Shown: positions 47,952 to 58,709, numbered from the stretch's first letter. The stretch is DNA of 58,709 nt from Carex sylvatica (GCA_964058845.1 CAXKVR010000421.1:1-58709), one strand, 5' to 3'. Notes: generated by a model from the letters alone, not told the origin. Made by a program: numbers and translations.

Positions 47952-48615
47952 ATCCATCATTTTTTTTTTCTTTTTCCTAAATTCAAACTTTAAAAACATT
48001 AATTTGTTTGCTATGGATTGGACATTAATTCTCTTAAGTTGCATGTTTGATTTGAATATTAATTAACTCAACTTGTAGGTTGAATTGTTTAAATTGGTTG
48101 TGTTGCTTGAAATATTGAAGTATTGGTGTTTTTAAATGCAAAAATATCATTTGCTTGAATTGCTAGATCTTGGAAATTTTATTTATTGATGTAGGTATGC
48201 ATGAGAAGTAGAAATTTATATGAATTGATGACTTGTCAAGGATTAAATTACAAAATTGTTGAATGCGTATACTTGTATATTTTGGACCCTTGACAAGTTA
48301 TGTAATATGTATTGTGATATGCATGAAATGACTTGTAAATTTGTCAAGTAAAATTTTAGAGTAAAACTCTCAATTATATTTCATTAGTGATTTATCGATA
48401 TAATATTGCTAAATTGAGGGGAAGTGCATATTTTTAGGGAAAACACTTTGGAAATGTACTTATTTTTCTCCCTTTTGTCAATTTCTAAAATGGGAAGAAA
48501 TTGGTATCTAATGCTAGACATGCAAAATAACAATTGGGTATACCAAATTGATAAAATATTCGATTTATGCACTTACTCGCATTTTATGTTTTGCAAATCG
48601 TCAAAAGGAGGAGAT

Positions 48616-49679
48616 TGTTGGTTGTAGCAATAATTTTTTTCGTCTATTTGACTAATTTACAAAACATACAATTATTGAATTTTATGATTTTTTCTATATT
48701 TAGAGTTATGCAGGTTCAAGTTAATTGGAATTGCAAGATGGAATGTTTGAACTGAAGAAATTATGAAGACACTTATCAAGATTTTAAATTGTAATATTTT
48801 AAACTTGGTAAAATGTGTTTGATGTTATTTCAATAGTATACAAATATTGGTAACGTTTATAAAATGTTATAACAATTTAACATGTAAGAAACCGCTAAGG
48901 AACAGCTTGATCAAACACATGATTTAATCTCAAACGTTACAGACGTTTTATAAAACGTTGTAACATTTTAATTAAATTCATGTTTTCAAAAATTCCATTT
49001 TGATCAAGTTTTTACAGTGTTAAATCGTTGGTAACGTTTTATAATCATTGGTAATATTTTGATCGATTAGCTGAGCTCTCAGAAAATTGAAACCCTAAAT
49101 CGCATTTTGAACTAAAATGTTGGTAACGTTTTAGGTCAAACAACTCATTAAAGAGCTGTCTCTATAAATGGGGCTTTCTTCCCAAAGGATCTCAGCCAAC
49201 CCTAAACTTCTAAAATGCAATTTTCTGAGAGCTTTAGTTACTCCATTGTTGTGAGAGCTTAAAACTTCAAAAAATTTCAAACAACCTCAAACTCACTTTA
49301 CTAATATCAAGTTAGATTAGATTAGAGTGATCTATTGAGTGTTTCTCTTGAGTAGCTTAAACTAAGAGATCTTGTTCTCATCTCTAGGAGGCCGTGTGAC
49401 TTCCCTTGGTTGTAAGGGCTCGCCGGCTCTCATTTCAAGTTGGTCGATTGACTTCCCGCTTGGATTGTAAGGGCTCAACGGTTCACAAGTTGTAATCCTT
49501 TCGCATTGGATAATAGAAAGGCTCACCTAGAAGAGGTTGCGAAGCCCCAGAGACGTATGCCTTTGTTTTGCCGAACTTCATTATCATCCCGCGTGTCAAA
49601 TTTCTCTAAACTCTTTTATTTACTTTTAATTGCAATTATTTTTATTTTTAGAGCAATTAGTGATGCCCCTAATTCAACA
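48616..49679 (+). repeat. 3' LTR of the copia element
   Basis: About 1064 bp, TGTTGG...TTCAACA, preceded by the purine tract AAAAGGAGGAGAT. It contains AACGTT words at 48850-49130 and a good TATA box, TCTATAAATG (49161-49170), so U3 probably spans the first 550 bp. Followed by TAAGT. Confidence 0.85.
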
Positions 49680-49684
49680 TAAGT

Positions 49685-50672
49685 TAGAGTATTGAAAACT
49701 AGAAGTTAGAGTACTGTTTTTTATCTACTACTCCATTTGCTAATGAGTTTAAATCTGATTTGTTTATATATTTTTTCTCTCCTAATGAAAATTATAAATT
49801 TACCCCTGCAAATAAGGTTTGTGTGTGCATAAGAGAGGTTATGTGTGCACAATTCAAGTTTTTTATTTATTTTTTTAATCATGGATTGAGGTCAAGTCAT
49901 CTAATACACTTTCAAACTATTATATATATTACAAAGGATTTTTTTTTTTTTTTTGGATTTCGAATTCATGACCTCCTAAATAAGAGTAATGTGTCTTTGC
50001 TAGACCAAAAGCAGATTCTTAATTCAAGTTAAAATTTCAAGATGAAAGCTTGTGATCATTGAATTAAAATTAGTTTTTTAATATTTAATTTAATATCATA
50101 TTAAGTTTATAAAAAAGAATATTAAGTCAAGAGAGGACAAATAGACGAATTCCATAACGGGAAGGTAAAATATTGTATTTGCGATGTTATTTTCTATTCA
50201 ATATATATTTGAATAATTGAATTTCCTTTTCCTTGCTCGTTGATATCCAACTAACAAATGTAAACAAGAATTGCTGTCATTATCGTATACTTTATTATTT
50301 AGCACCAAACCAAGCATTTTTGTAAATTTTTTTATTAGCGACCCGACCGTCCGACCTTTATCCATTGCGATTTACGAATTTACAAATTACAATACCCTCC
50401 CCTCCGCCTGATTCGTATCCTCTCAGGTACTGCAGAGGATTACTTTACGGTTTGAGATTAAATCTCAGCCGGTTTAAGATTCGGGCTAGCACAAGGGCAG
50501 TATTTTGGGCTTTGAGATTTGTGCCAACTTAAAAAGAACGATTTGAATCAACTAATTGTAAAAGATTCCCTTATCAGATAATAGAGAGGATGTGAATTCC
50601 CCTCCGCCTCGAACGGACAAACCAACAACTACAGTGACAAAAAAGAGAACCAACAATCAAAGGCCATAAGCC
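49685..50672. promoter_or_regulatory. intergenic region and likely promoter of the deformylase gene
   Basis: Mostly AT-rich. It includes a SINE-like remnant (49939-50012), a perfect palindrome TGAGATTAAATCTCA (50453-50467), a GACCCGACCGTCCGACC segment near 50341 and a C-rich zone (CCCTCCCCTCCGCC, 50396-50409). The leader before the ATG at 50673 is A-rich with the context AAGCCATGG. No TATA box was assigned. Confidence 0.45.
49939..50012 (-). mobile_element. tRNA-derived SINE-like remnant
   Basis: On the minus strand the order is a degenerate A-box-like GGTCTAGCAAAGACA, then AGGAGGTCATGAATTCGAAA (B-box-like, compare GGTTCGAATCC), then a run of 16 A. This is the layout of the tRNA-like head of plant SINEs. 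It is short and degenerate, so the call is tentative. Confidence 0.35.
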
Positions 50673-53600
50673 ATGGTTGGTGCGCAAGCCTCTTCTTCTT
50701 CCCTCGGACGAAACGCAGTTAGAGCTTTCTCCTCTTCGATCTCTCAGTTTTTTCATGGCATCCATGTCTTCCAGTGCCCAGTAATCAATCTCTTCTTCTC
50801 ATTCTTCCTTTGTTGTTTTTCTTTCTGGAGAAGTTTCTTTCTTTGTCGCTCGACATTGATTTATTTTGAATTTCTGATTTCTTAGGATGCGGTCGGGGTT
50901 GTCGCCAAATTGTCAGAGTGTATTGCTTCCAGAGGAGGAAATATCAACTGCGTAGATGTGTTTGTCCCTGAAAACAAAAAAACCTTCTATTCTAGGAGGT
51001 GAATCTCATTTTATTTTTTTCTTTGTTTGTTTGAATTGGGTTAGTGGATAACATTGTCAATGTGCAGTAATTACTATATAATTATTGGTTAAACATCAAT
51101 TGTAGTGGCTTTATTTAAGTTGCTCAATTGAATAGTTATGTGGTCGGGTTTTTGTGTATAACAAGTTTAAAAGCCATTGAGTATTGTTTCTTCGGCCACT
51201 AATTTGATAGAGATTTAATTGGCATGTGATGCTAGTTACTGTTTGTCATTTGTCTATGTAGATTCCTGATTCCTACATTGGATATGCAATAAGCACTTTT
51301 ATATTATATTACCATCAATATAATTATAATTAATACAATGGCTGGTATACACAAGGTGCTCCTGTTTCATTCAAACAATGACATCATAATTGTGTTTTTG
51401 CTCTAATTGGCCACAAAATTCCATCTTAAATTGGTATCCTGCAGAATGAGAAATTTGTAGTTGTGTACTTCTATTATAAATATCAGAGGGTCTATGATTT
51501 TGGCCCCTGTTAATCTTAGGCTCAGTACACCCTTGAAATATTTTTGGTTCAAGTAACCTCTCAAAAATAATGTGCTCGGTTCGATCAAACCCTTAAAATA
51601 TTCTTTCTTGGGCCCTTCTTTTAGTTAATAACTAAAATAGTGTAATGCTATCCATGCTATCCATTAGAGCTGAAATAACCCTAGCAACCTACTCCACTTG
51701 CAATAGCCATTTATCAGATGCTTCATTAGATTATGCACTGGTTTATAAAGTGGTACATGCCAATCAATGACTAAGGGGACTCCTTTTAACCAAGTGCAGT
51801 AGCAAGGTGTTTGATTGAACCGAACAAGAGTTTATGGGTCTTGAGCGAACCAAGTGATATAGTCATGGTCCAAATTAGACATTCTGGTAAATATGAAGGT
51901 GGATCTTAATTGAAATTGAGGTTAAATTAGTTGTTGGCAGTGAATTTTCTTTTGATCCAGCCCTCTGGCCTCGAGATGCACTGGAGTCTGATTTTCAGAA
52001 ATTAGGAAGGCTTTTTAGTGCTGAGAGATCTACCGTTCGGGTCCCAGATCTGGATCCAAGATATAAGATTGCAGTTCTTGCTTCAAAGCTGGTCAGTTAC
52101 CATCTCCTAGAGATTATCCTAGCAAATTTTAGTACTTTTAGAGACTATCATTCTTAATATTCACAAAGGTTACCATCTCCTAGAGATTATCCTAGCAAAT
52201 TTTAGTACTTTTAGAGACTATCATTCTTAATATTCACAAAGAAGAACAGTACCTATGTCTTAATGTTGATCTTCCTTTTTTTTATTTATATTTTTTTGTT
52301 TACTCTATTTTTTAGTTTTGTTTTCTTGATGCAAATGTAAGGAAAGAGCACAATCAATTCTAAAACTTCCAAAATGGCCAAGTCCTACCATATAGAAATC
52401 CTCACTGGCACAATTTATATCTTACTATGGTACAATGAGGTCCAGCATATTTGGGGAAGATCTTTTTGTATGCTTGTGTTGAGATATTTGTATCTTTATC
52501 GTTTGTTTTATTATAATAGTTTTGGGGGGGCTATTGGTAAATAGGCCATTATGAAATAGTGTAGGGGGTTATTTGTAAGAGTGCTTTGTAAGGCTCTATA
52601 TAAGTTCAAATCATTAATCAATAAAGTAACTTTTGGCTGAAATCTTTATGGTATCAGAGCCTAAACCCTAGCCGTCACTGTAGCAACCCGTGGCACTGTA
52701 GCATCGCGTACTGTAGCAGCCGCCTCTCTCTCTCCACCCATTTTTCCTTCTTTTCTCTCTAGCCGCTTCCTTCTATTCTCTAGGCCGGCCACCACCTAGG
52801 CTTGCTTGATTGAGGTCGGCCGGCGTGGGGGGCCTATACCCCACGATACCCACAGGAGAGTTGATCGGGTTTGGATCTCGATTTTTTATGAGTGGATAAA
52901 TCAAGATCGGATTAAGAAAAGAAAGCGAGGGGGAGATGAGTAAGATTTAGATCTTGAGGGTGCAAGATTGGGTCTAAGAAAGGAAGGAGGATTGGGACTT
53001 AGATTGGTGCTCGGATCAAATGTCAGAGGAGGAGACTGGGAATGCGTTTGCGAAGGCTTGCGCAAAGCTGATCTCTGATGAGATGACTGTCATGGTGCGA
53101 CGAGCGTTGGTCGTGTACCAAACTTCTGTTGAGAGCAAGCCGAAGGTGTAGAAGGTTGAGCTGCCACCTATCGACATGAGACTCGAAGAGCCAGAGGAGA
53201 GCCTGAATAGGTTACAGGCTAGTGCAGCAGGACTTCCAGGAGTGAAGTCAGCACTAGCGGTGTCCAACTCAGGTCACACAGGGTTCAGAGGTGAGTCTCG
53301 ACGGTGTTACAGATGCGGTGAGATAAGTCACCTGAAACAGACTTGTTCTAAGTCACCTAAAAAGCGAGATGCAGGTGAGAAGGGACAGTCTGGAGGTCGT
53401 GGTTATGGCCGAGGTGGTAGGAGAGGTGGAAGAGGAGACTACCGGGCAAATCTGATGGTAGCAGAGGGCGAGAGTGAGGAGGTACTGAAGAAGAAGCAAA
53501 AAGCAGCAGGTAATGGGAAGAGTGTGGCAGAGGACGCATCTACCTCATCTTCACCTAGGGGTAACTTTGCGTGTTTTGCTCAATCAGCCACAGATGTTTG

Positions 53601-56600
53601 TGATACACTTGCTCTTGCCTCCATACCCACCACTAGATCACCAGATTGGATAGTTGACTCTGGTGCAACTCGCCATGTGACTGGTGCTGCTAGGGAGTTT
53701 TCCACCTATACTCACCTAGCAGTTCCAGATGGCATTCAGACAGCCGATGGTACGACCCAGCCAGTGGTTGGTAAGAGTACCGTGAGATGTACCGATTCAG
53801 TGACTCTGACCAATGTGTTACATACTCCTTCCTTTCCGGTAAACCTGGTGTCCATTAGTGCTATTATTCATGAGCAGAAATCCATTATGACCTTTGATAT
53901 TCCTAGGATGGTCTTTCAGGAGAAGGGAACAGGTCGGATACTTGGGACTGGCACATGGCGTGATGGGTTGTGGTACGTGGATCGAAAAAGGATGGACACA
54001 ACGCTGGCATCTGTGGTCGATAGAGTGGGGGCAGGAGGATCTGGGGTGAGTGTGGAGGATGAGTTGCTTCTGATTCATCGGCGGATGGGCACTCTTCTTT
54101 CAGCCTGCTGGAACGTTTGTATCTATCAAAGTATAAGAAAACTGACAAATAGAAACTTGTGTGTGATGGATGTAAGTTTGGGAAGCATACAAGGAGTTTG
54201 TATGTAAGCTCAGGAAGTCGGAGTTCTCATGCCTTTGATCTGGTACATTCAGACGTATGGGGGCCTTGTCCTACGACGACTGTGAATGGGTTCAGATATT
54301 TTGTATCCTTCATCAATTGTTTTTCTCGTGTGACTTGGATTTATCTGATTAAGAACAAGAGTGATGTGTTTTCTTGCTTCAAGGACTTTCACAAAAGAGT
54401 TCAGACTCAATACGGTGCAGTTGTGAAAGTATTGAGGTCTGACAATGGAACAGAGTACACTAATAGGGCGTTTGGGGAGTACTTGTCATCCCAGGGAATA
54501 CAGCATCAAACCCTGTGTCCATACACACCAGAGCAGAATGGGGTAGCAGAACGGAAGAACAGGCATCTCCTTGAGGTAACTCGGAGTATGATGATTTCGA
54601 TGAATGTTCCGAAATATTTGTGGGGACAAGCAGTCCTGACAGCCGCACAATTGATCAATAGAATGTCATCTAGAGTATTAGACTGGTAGACTCTGTGTGT
54701 GATGTTGAAAGAATATAATGAGGGTATTCTTACTCCAAAGGTATTTGGCTGTGTGCTTTGTGAAGGACAACAGACCAAATGTTGGAAAGCTGGATCTGAG
54801 GACTGTGAAGTGTATCTTTGTGAGGTACTCAGCTACTTAAAAGGGTTATGTGTGCTGGAGTTCGGAAGAGAGGAGATTATTTGTGAGTATGAATGTTACA
54901 TTCCGCGAGCTCGAACCTTTCTACTCCTCAGAGACTACATCACTATTTGGAGACTCGCTCGATACAGGAGGTATGAGGCGAGAGGGGAAGAGTAGTAGTG
55001 ATCATGAGAGGAGGATGGTGAGTGTGGGTTGTATTCCTTGCCCACTGGTGGATTCGGCTAAGGTTGAGTCGGAAAAAGAGGATTCGGCCAGGGTTGAGCC
55101 GCAAAAGGAGGATTCGGCCAGGGTTGAGCCGCAAAAGGAGGATTCGGCCAGGGTTGAGCCGCAAATGGAGGATTCGGCTGTGGGTGAGCCAAAAGTTAAG
55201 AGGAATGAGCCCGAATGTGGTAGAACTCAGGCTCAGGGGGAGTCGAGATACCGTGAGGTATATGTGAGAAGAAATAAGCAGAGTGAGGGAGCCGTGCCTA
55301 CAGTGCCACCTGTGCCAAGTCCATTGTCCCTGCCTAATCCGACTCCTGAGACACTTACTCCATCCACCTCAGACTCATAATACACAGGTGCTATGATTCC
55401 TCTCTCTACTCCTCCAACTCCCCTATTAGTAAGGAGGACTCCTCACGAAAATACAGGCATTCCTCCTGACCGATATGATTTTCTGCATGAGATTGCCCAG
55501 TTTGTCTCTTATTCACACATATCACCGGTACATAGAGTGTTCATTGCAGCATTAGACACTGTCTCTATCCCTAAGTGTTGGCAGGTTGCTAAAGAAGATC
55601 CGAAATGGAAAGCAGCCATGCTAGAAGAGCTCGAGGCCCTTTTAAAGAACAATACCTGGGAGCTTGTGTTATTACCACCAGGCAAAAAGACTGTTGGATG
55701 CAAGTGGGTGTTCACAGTCAAACAGAATCCAGAGGGTCTAGTTGAGCGCTACAAGGCAAGGTTGGTAGCAAAAGGGTACAGTCAGACATATGGCATCGAC
55801 TATGATGAGACCTTTGCACCCGTGGCGAAGATGAGCACAGTGAGGACATTGGTTTCCATGGCAGTAAATTGAGGATGGAAGTTACACCAACTCGACGTGA
55901 AGAATGCATTTCTTCACGGTGATTTGTTGGAGGAGGTGTATATGGAGATTCCATCAGGGTTTGGCACGAACCAGACAGTGGGTAAGATGTGTAGGCTCAA
56001 GAAGTCGCTTTATGGGTTGAAGCAGTCTCCCCGGGCCTGGTTTGATAGGTTCAGGAAGGCTATGGTGGGTATGGGCTATCAGCAAATCAATGCTGATCAC
56101 ACGGTGTTTTCTCGACAACATGGTGGTCACATTACTATGCTGGCTGTGTATATCGATGATATGATCATTACTGGAGATGATGAGGGGGAGATTGCAAAGT
56201 TGAAGGCAAAATTGGGAAAGGAATTCGAAGTGAAGGATTTGGGACAACTTAGATACTTCCTTGGGATTGAGGTGGCTCGCGGAGCAGAGGGGATTGTTCT
56301 GTCCCAAAGGAAGTATGTTCTAGATTTGCTCACAGAGACAGGCATGTTGGGGTGCAGGCCTGCAGTTTCTCCAATTGATGTGAAGGCCAAGATAAGTGCA
56401 GAGGCAGGAGAACAGGTTGATCGTGAGAGATACCAGAGACTGGTAGGCAGATTGATATATTTGACACATATACGTCCCGATATCTCATTTGCAGTGAGCG
56501 TGGTGAGCCGCTACATGCATGACCCTAGAAAGGGCCATATGGACGCAGTGTATCACATTCTGAGGTACCTGAAGCGTGCACCAGGGAAAGGTTTGATTTT

Positions 56601-58510
56601 TAGACATAATGGACACATGAACATTGAGGACTATTGTGACTCTGACTGGGCCAGTTGCCAAGATGACAGGAGGTCCACAGCTGGCTATTGCATGTTCGTA
56701 GGGGGCAACTTTGTCTCTTGGAAGAGCAAGAAGCAACCAGTTGTTGCGAAATCGACAGCAGAAGCTGAGTACAGAGCTATGACATTGGGAGTTGCTGAGA
56801 TGCTGTGGCTGAAGAGGTTGTTGGAAGAGCTCAAGGTAAATCACGGAGCGCAAATGAAATTGTGGTGTGATAGCAAGTCAGCGATCAACATTGCCAACAA
56901 TCCTGTGCAGCATGACAAAATCAAGCATGTGAAGATCGACAGGTTCTTCATAAAGGAAAAGCTAGAAAGTGGACTATTGGAGCTGAGTCATGTAGCTACT
57001 GGAGATCAAGTAGCTGACTGCCTCACCAAATGACTTAGCTCAATAGATCTAGATAGGTTTTGTGACAAGATGGGCTTGATGGATATCTTTTGCCCATCTT
57101 GAGAGGGAGTGTTGAGATATTTGTATCTTTATCGTTTGTTTTATTAGAATAGTTTTGGGGGCTTATTGGTAAATAGGTTAATATGAAATAGTGTAGAGGT
57201 TATTTGTAAGAGTGCTTTGTAAGGCTCTATATAAGCTCAAATCATTAATCAATAAAGTTACTTTTGACTGAAATCTTTAGCTTGTCCATAAAACCATTTA
57301 TATATTCTTACTAATTGTAGGATCATTGTTTGGTCGATTTATTACATCGTTGGCAGGAGGGAAGGCTTCCAGTCGACATTAGTTGTGTAATAAGGTGATA
57401 ACTTCCCCCCTCTTTTGAGATTAGTTATATTCACATTATAGCCCGAGTAGTTGACTTAAAATCTTTAGCTGACAGTGAAGTCACATTTGTTAATTTATAC
57501 TTTGTACATAAAGTGCGCTCCTGGAATGGGTGGGAACTAAGAGTGTGCTCCTGACCTTGGTACTGCAATGAAAGATGGGAGTAGCTGCAGATATAATTTT
57601 GCTCCTTAACTTTAATAAAAATGGAAAAGGAGGTGACAGGAAGGGAAGATTTTATGTCCTCTACCCTCCAAACAATTTTCTGAAATCTCTAAAATGGGGT
57701 CTAGAGGAGGTGAAGAATTTGAATTTTCTCCTCCTTTACTCTCTCCTCTCCTCCCTTTCTATTCCCTTCCTCCATGCATCTCTGGAGCACAGCATAACAG
57801 GAGAGCCCTTGTCTAGCTAAAAGAATCTCTTTATTCCAGTCAGCACTACTCTATATATTCTAACCTACATACTTAGATTGAAGTACTGGCCATTTTATAC
57901 CAATCTTTTCCATGCAAAAAAAGAGTAGCTCAACTACTCTATATTCACCCTTTGTCAATTTTTTTTTAACCTACGTACTTAGATTGTGATATTGTCATAG
58001 GATGCCGATCTTTAGAATGCAGAGAAGACAATTGCACAAAATAATAGTAAGCTGAAAAATGTCATAACAAAGCACAAAAAAAATGAATAATAGATGTTTG
58101 TTAAAAGCTTCATTGTAAAAAAAAAATTTCAAGAATTCAGATTGAGGAGAATGGAATCCTTCTCAGTTTTGGTCTTCAGAATCTAGTGTTATATTCCCAG
58201 TGTTCAGCCATGAATATTCATAATTATAAGATTCAATTTGAACTTGGGATCTCCTACCTTGATTCCTTGCTTGAACTTGTAGAAAAATGTGTTTTATTGT
58301 TGTATATACATTGTAACTAGTGTTGAGGTCTAAATGCTAGTGTAATGCAGCAATCATACCAGGGCTCCAAATACACATGTGATGCGATTTCTTGAGAGGC
58401 ATGGGATTCCTTACCACTACTTGTCAACTGCTCCAGGGAATAAAAGAGAGCAAGAGATCTTGGGGTTGGTTGAAGATACCAATTTTCTTGTACTAGCAAG
58501 ATATATGCAG
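50673..58510 (+). CDS. formyltetrahydrofolate deformylase (PurU type), first five exons, runs off the window
   Basis: Coding exons 50673-50780, 50886-50998, 51941-52091, 57321-57394 and 58351-58510 join in frame through GT/AG introns and give 202 residues; the gene continues past the right edge. The start is MVGAQASSSSLGRNAVRAFS, Arg/Ser-rich and lacking acids, as expected of a mitochondrial presequence. Then follow GIHVFQCP|DAVGVVAKLSE and CIASRGGNINCVDVFVPENK (the ACT domain, about residues 29-105), YSR|SEFSFDPALWPRD, VRVPDLDPRYKIAVLASK, DHCLVDLLHRWQEGRLPVDI and NTHVMRFLERHGIPYHYLS, the start of the formyltransferase-fold domain. The enzyme hydrolyses 10-formyl-THF to formate and THF; in plants PurU proteins are mitochondrial and tied to photorespiratory one-carbon balance. 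Exon 4 is only 74 nt. A 4.8-kb copia element sits in intron 3. The catalytic residues lie outside the window. Confidence 0.9.
50999..51940 (+). other. intron 2 of the deformylase gene
   Basis: 942 bp, GTGAAT...TTGGCAG. AT-rich, with no repeat or internal frame that I can support. Confidence 0.75.
52096..52241 (+). repeat. perfect 73-bp tandem duplication at the start of intron 3
   Basis: Bases 52096-52168 and 52169-52241 appear identical (each begins GTTACCATCTCC and ends TTCACAAAG). The first copy starts four bases inside the intron, just after the donor CTG|GTCAG. Identity of the copies implies a very recent event, or an assembly artefact. Confidence 0.9.
52477..52648 (+). repeat. 5' LTR of the intronic copia element
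   Basis: 172 bp, TGTTGAGATATTTG...GAAATCTTTA (ends TA rather than CA). It contains CTCTATATAAG at about 52595, a good TATA box, and AATAAAG near the end, a poly(A) signal. Confidence 0.9.
52649..52660 (+). other. primer-binding site (initiator tRNA-Met)
   Basis: TGGTATCAGAGC abuts the 5' LTR end. The following leader (52661-53019) contains repeated CACTGTAGCA words and a CT-rich tract. Confidence 0.9.
53020..57033 (+). pseudogene. copia gag-pol polyprotein, broken, gag core deleted
   Basis: ATG at 53020; a TAG stop follows near 53149 in the same frame. The gag capsid region is missing: sequence jumps from KVELPPI to the gag tail and zinc knuckle CYRCGEISHLKQTC (53308-53349). Protease WIVDSGATRHVTG (53648-53686) keeps Asp. 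Integrase (54159-54689) has VHSDVWGP, RSDNGTEY and PEQNGVAERKN, so all three acidic residues are present, but a frameshift separates it from protease. RT and RNase H (from about 54850 to 57033) share one frame interrupted by TAA at 55378-55380 and TGA at 55870-55872. They include KWVFTVKQNPEG, LDVKNAFLHGDL, VYIDDMIITGDD, DYCDSDWASC, KSTAEAEYRAM and LWCDSKSAINI, ending CLTK. The pol motifs are well kept, so loss of function is moderately recent. Confidence 0.92.
55051..55200 (+). repeat. 30-bp coding minisatellite between integrase and RT
   Basis: Five 30-bp units start at 55051, 55081, 55111, 55141 and 55171, each of the type GATTCGGCCAGGGTTGAGCC plus GCAAAAGGAG. Units two and three are identical. 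They encode DSARVEPQKE-type decapeptides in the integrase-RT linker, where length change is tolerated. Confidence 0.9.
57110..57279 (+). repeat. 3' LTR of the intronic copia element
   Basis: 170 bp, TGTTGAGATATTTG...GAAATCTTTA, followed by the duplicated target GCTTG. Confidence 0.9.
57395..58350 (+). other. intron 4 of the deformylase gene
   Basis: 956 bp, GTGATAAC...GTAATGCAG. It contains the repeated phrase GTGCGCTCCTG/GTGTGCTCCTG near 57513 and 57543, and a foldback-like zone (about 57610-57800) with AGGAGGTGACAGGAAGGG against TCTCCTCTCCTCCCTTTC, possibly an eroded MITE. No coding sequence. Confidence 0.5.
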
Positions 58511-58709
58511 GTACTTAATGCAATTAAAAGGATTTTTCATCGCAAATTTCAGTAAGATGGACCATTCCTATACCTGACAAAGTTTGAGTCCGGTCATTTT
58601 TTTTTCCCTTTGGTTTAAACAGAAGCTTGGTTCTGTTTTCATTTGGTTTAAACAGAAACAACTTATTTTAAAGAGAACAAGTAATGCTGAAATCCTGAGG
58701 ACAAGTTAT
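58511..58709 (+). other. start of intron 5 of the deformylase gene
   Basis: Begins GTACTTAATG after exon 5. A phrase containing TTTGGTTTAAACAGAA is directly repeated near 58610 and 58641. The next exon lies beyond the window. Confidence 0.6.

Larger units (their letters stand above)
38655..49679 (+). mobile_element. Ty1/copia retrotransposon with envelope-like region, rearranged (SIRE-like)
   Basis: The outer ends are TGTTGGTTGTA at 38655 and TTCAACA at 49679, flanked by a perfect duplication TAAGT (38650-38654 and 49680-49684). The order inside is: LTR start (38655 to about 38890), a second copy of the envelope-end and 3' region (about 38899-39641, matching about 47873-48615), another LTR start (39642-39705), gag, protease, integrase, RT and RNase H (39780-45291), tandem repeats, the envelope-like region (46389-47951) and a full 3' LTR (48616-49679). 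No primer site remains. The layout fits a tandem dimer that suffered two deletions. A WVPK motif after the zinc knuckle and an envelope-like gene point to the SIRE lineage (inference). Confidence 0.85.
52477..57279 (+). mobile_element. Ty1/copia retrotransposon in intron 3 of the deformylase gene
   Basis: 4803 bp with short LTRs (52477-52648 and 57110-57279), flanked by GCTTG on both sides (52472-52476 and 57280-57284). The primer site follows the 5' LTR directly and a purine tract GAGAGGGAG precedes the 3' LTR. It lies in the same orientation as the gene. By eye the LTRs differ at about eight substitutions plus small indels in 170 bp, so it is older than the gypsy element. The polyprotein is broken, with most of gag deleted. 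Confidence 0.93.

Noticed and set aside
1..58709. Biosynthetic cluster or defence system linking the host genes
   Set aside because: The three host genes (coatomer alpha, a small membrane protein, PurU deformylase) have unrelated roles and everything between them is transposon or spacer.

Overview
This is nuclear DNA of a flowering plant. The evidence is two spliced plant genes, a small plant membrane-protein gene, and plant-type transposons: Ty3/gypsy and Ty1/copia elements with tRNA-iMet primer sites, a hAT, a MULE carrying a plant mobile domain, a LINE and MITEs. I cannot name the species. Most of the window is transposon. The host genes are (i) the complete alpha subunit of coatomer (COPI) at 2368-7351 (+, 3 exons, about 1221 aa); (ii) a 60-aa single-pass membrane protein at 10554-11482 (-, 2 exons, last coding exon only 22 nt); (iii) the first five exons of a formyltetrahydrofolate deformylase (PurU type) at 50673-58510 (+), which runs off the right edge.

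Layout. 1-2150: AT-rich tandem repeats, foldback/MITE-like sequence and a decayed element. 2368-7351: alpha-COP. 7352-10163: intergenic, with a PIF/Harbinger-type MITE (9208-9352, TAA duplication) and a foldback with perfect 45-bp arms (9965-10163). 11941-37885: one nested stack. A 5'-truncated LINE (minus strand, poly(A), 15-bp target duplication) is split by a 22.7-kb hAT element (13581-36310). The hAT is itself hit by a young, apparently intact Ty3/gypsy element (14051-23309, TSD CAATT), a MULE with very long inverted repeats (24367-30696, TSD AATTAGATT), and a solo LTR of the same gypsy family (32345-34850, TSD AGGTA). 38655-49679: a rearranged Ty1/copia element (TSD TAAGT) with an envelope-like gene. 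It looks like a tandem dimer that lost two blocks. 52477-57279: a second copia element (TSD GCTTG) inside intron 3 of the deformylase gene.

How it fits together. The host genes are unrelated housekeeping genes (vesicle traffic, one-carbon metabolism) and do not form a functional cluster. Target-site duplications let the insertion history be read: LINE first, then hAT, then MULE and solo LTR (relative order unknown), and lastly the gypsy element, whose LTRs differ at only about ten positions by eye. The most unusual items are the MULE, whose transposase core has been replaced by a plant-mobile-domain gene on the opposite strand; the array of TGCGGATG/CATCCGCA hairpins in the gypsy LTR; the copia dimer structure; and foldback elements sharing an ACCGTTC-type core near the genes. 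Exon borders and element ends were read by eye from splice signals, reading frame and flanking repeats; no alignment was run.
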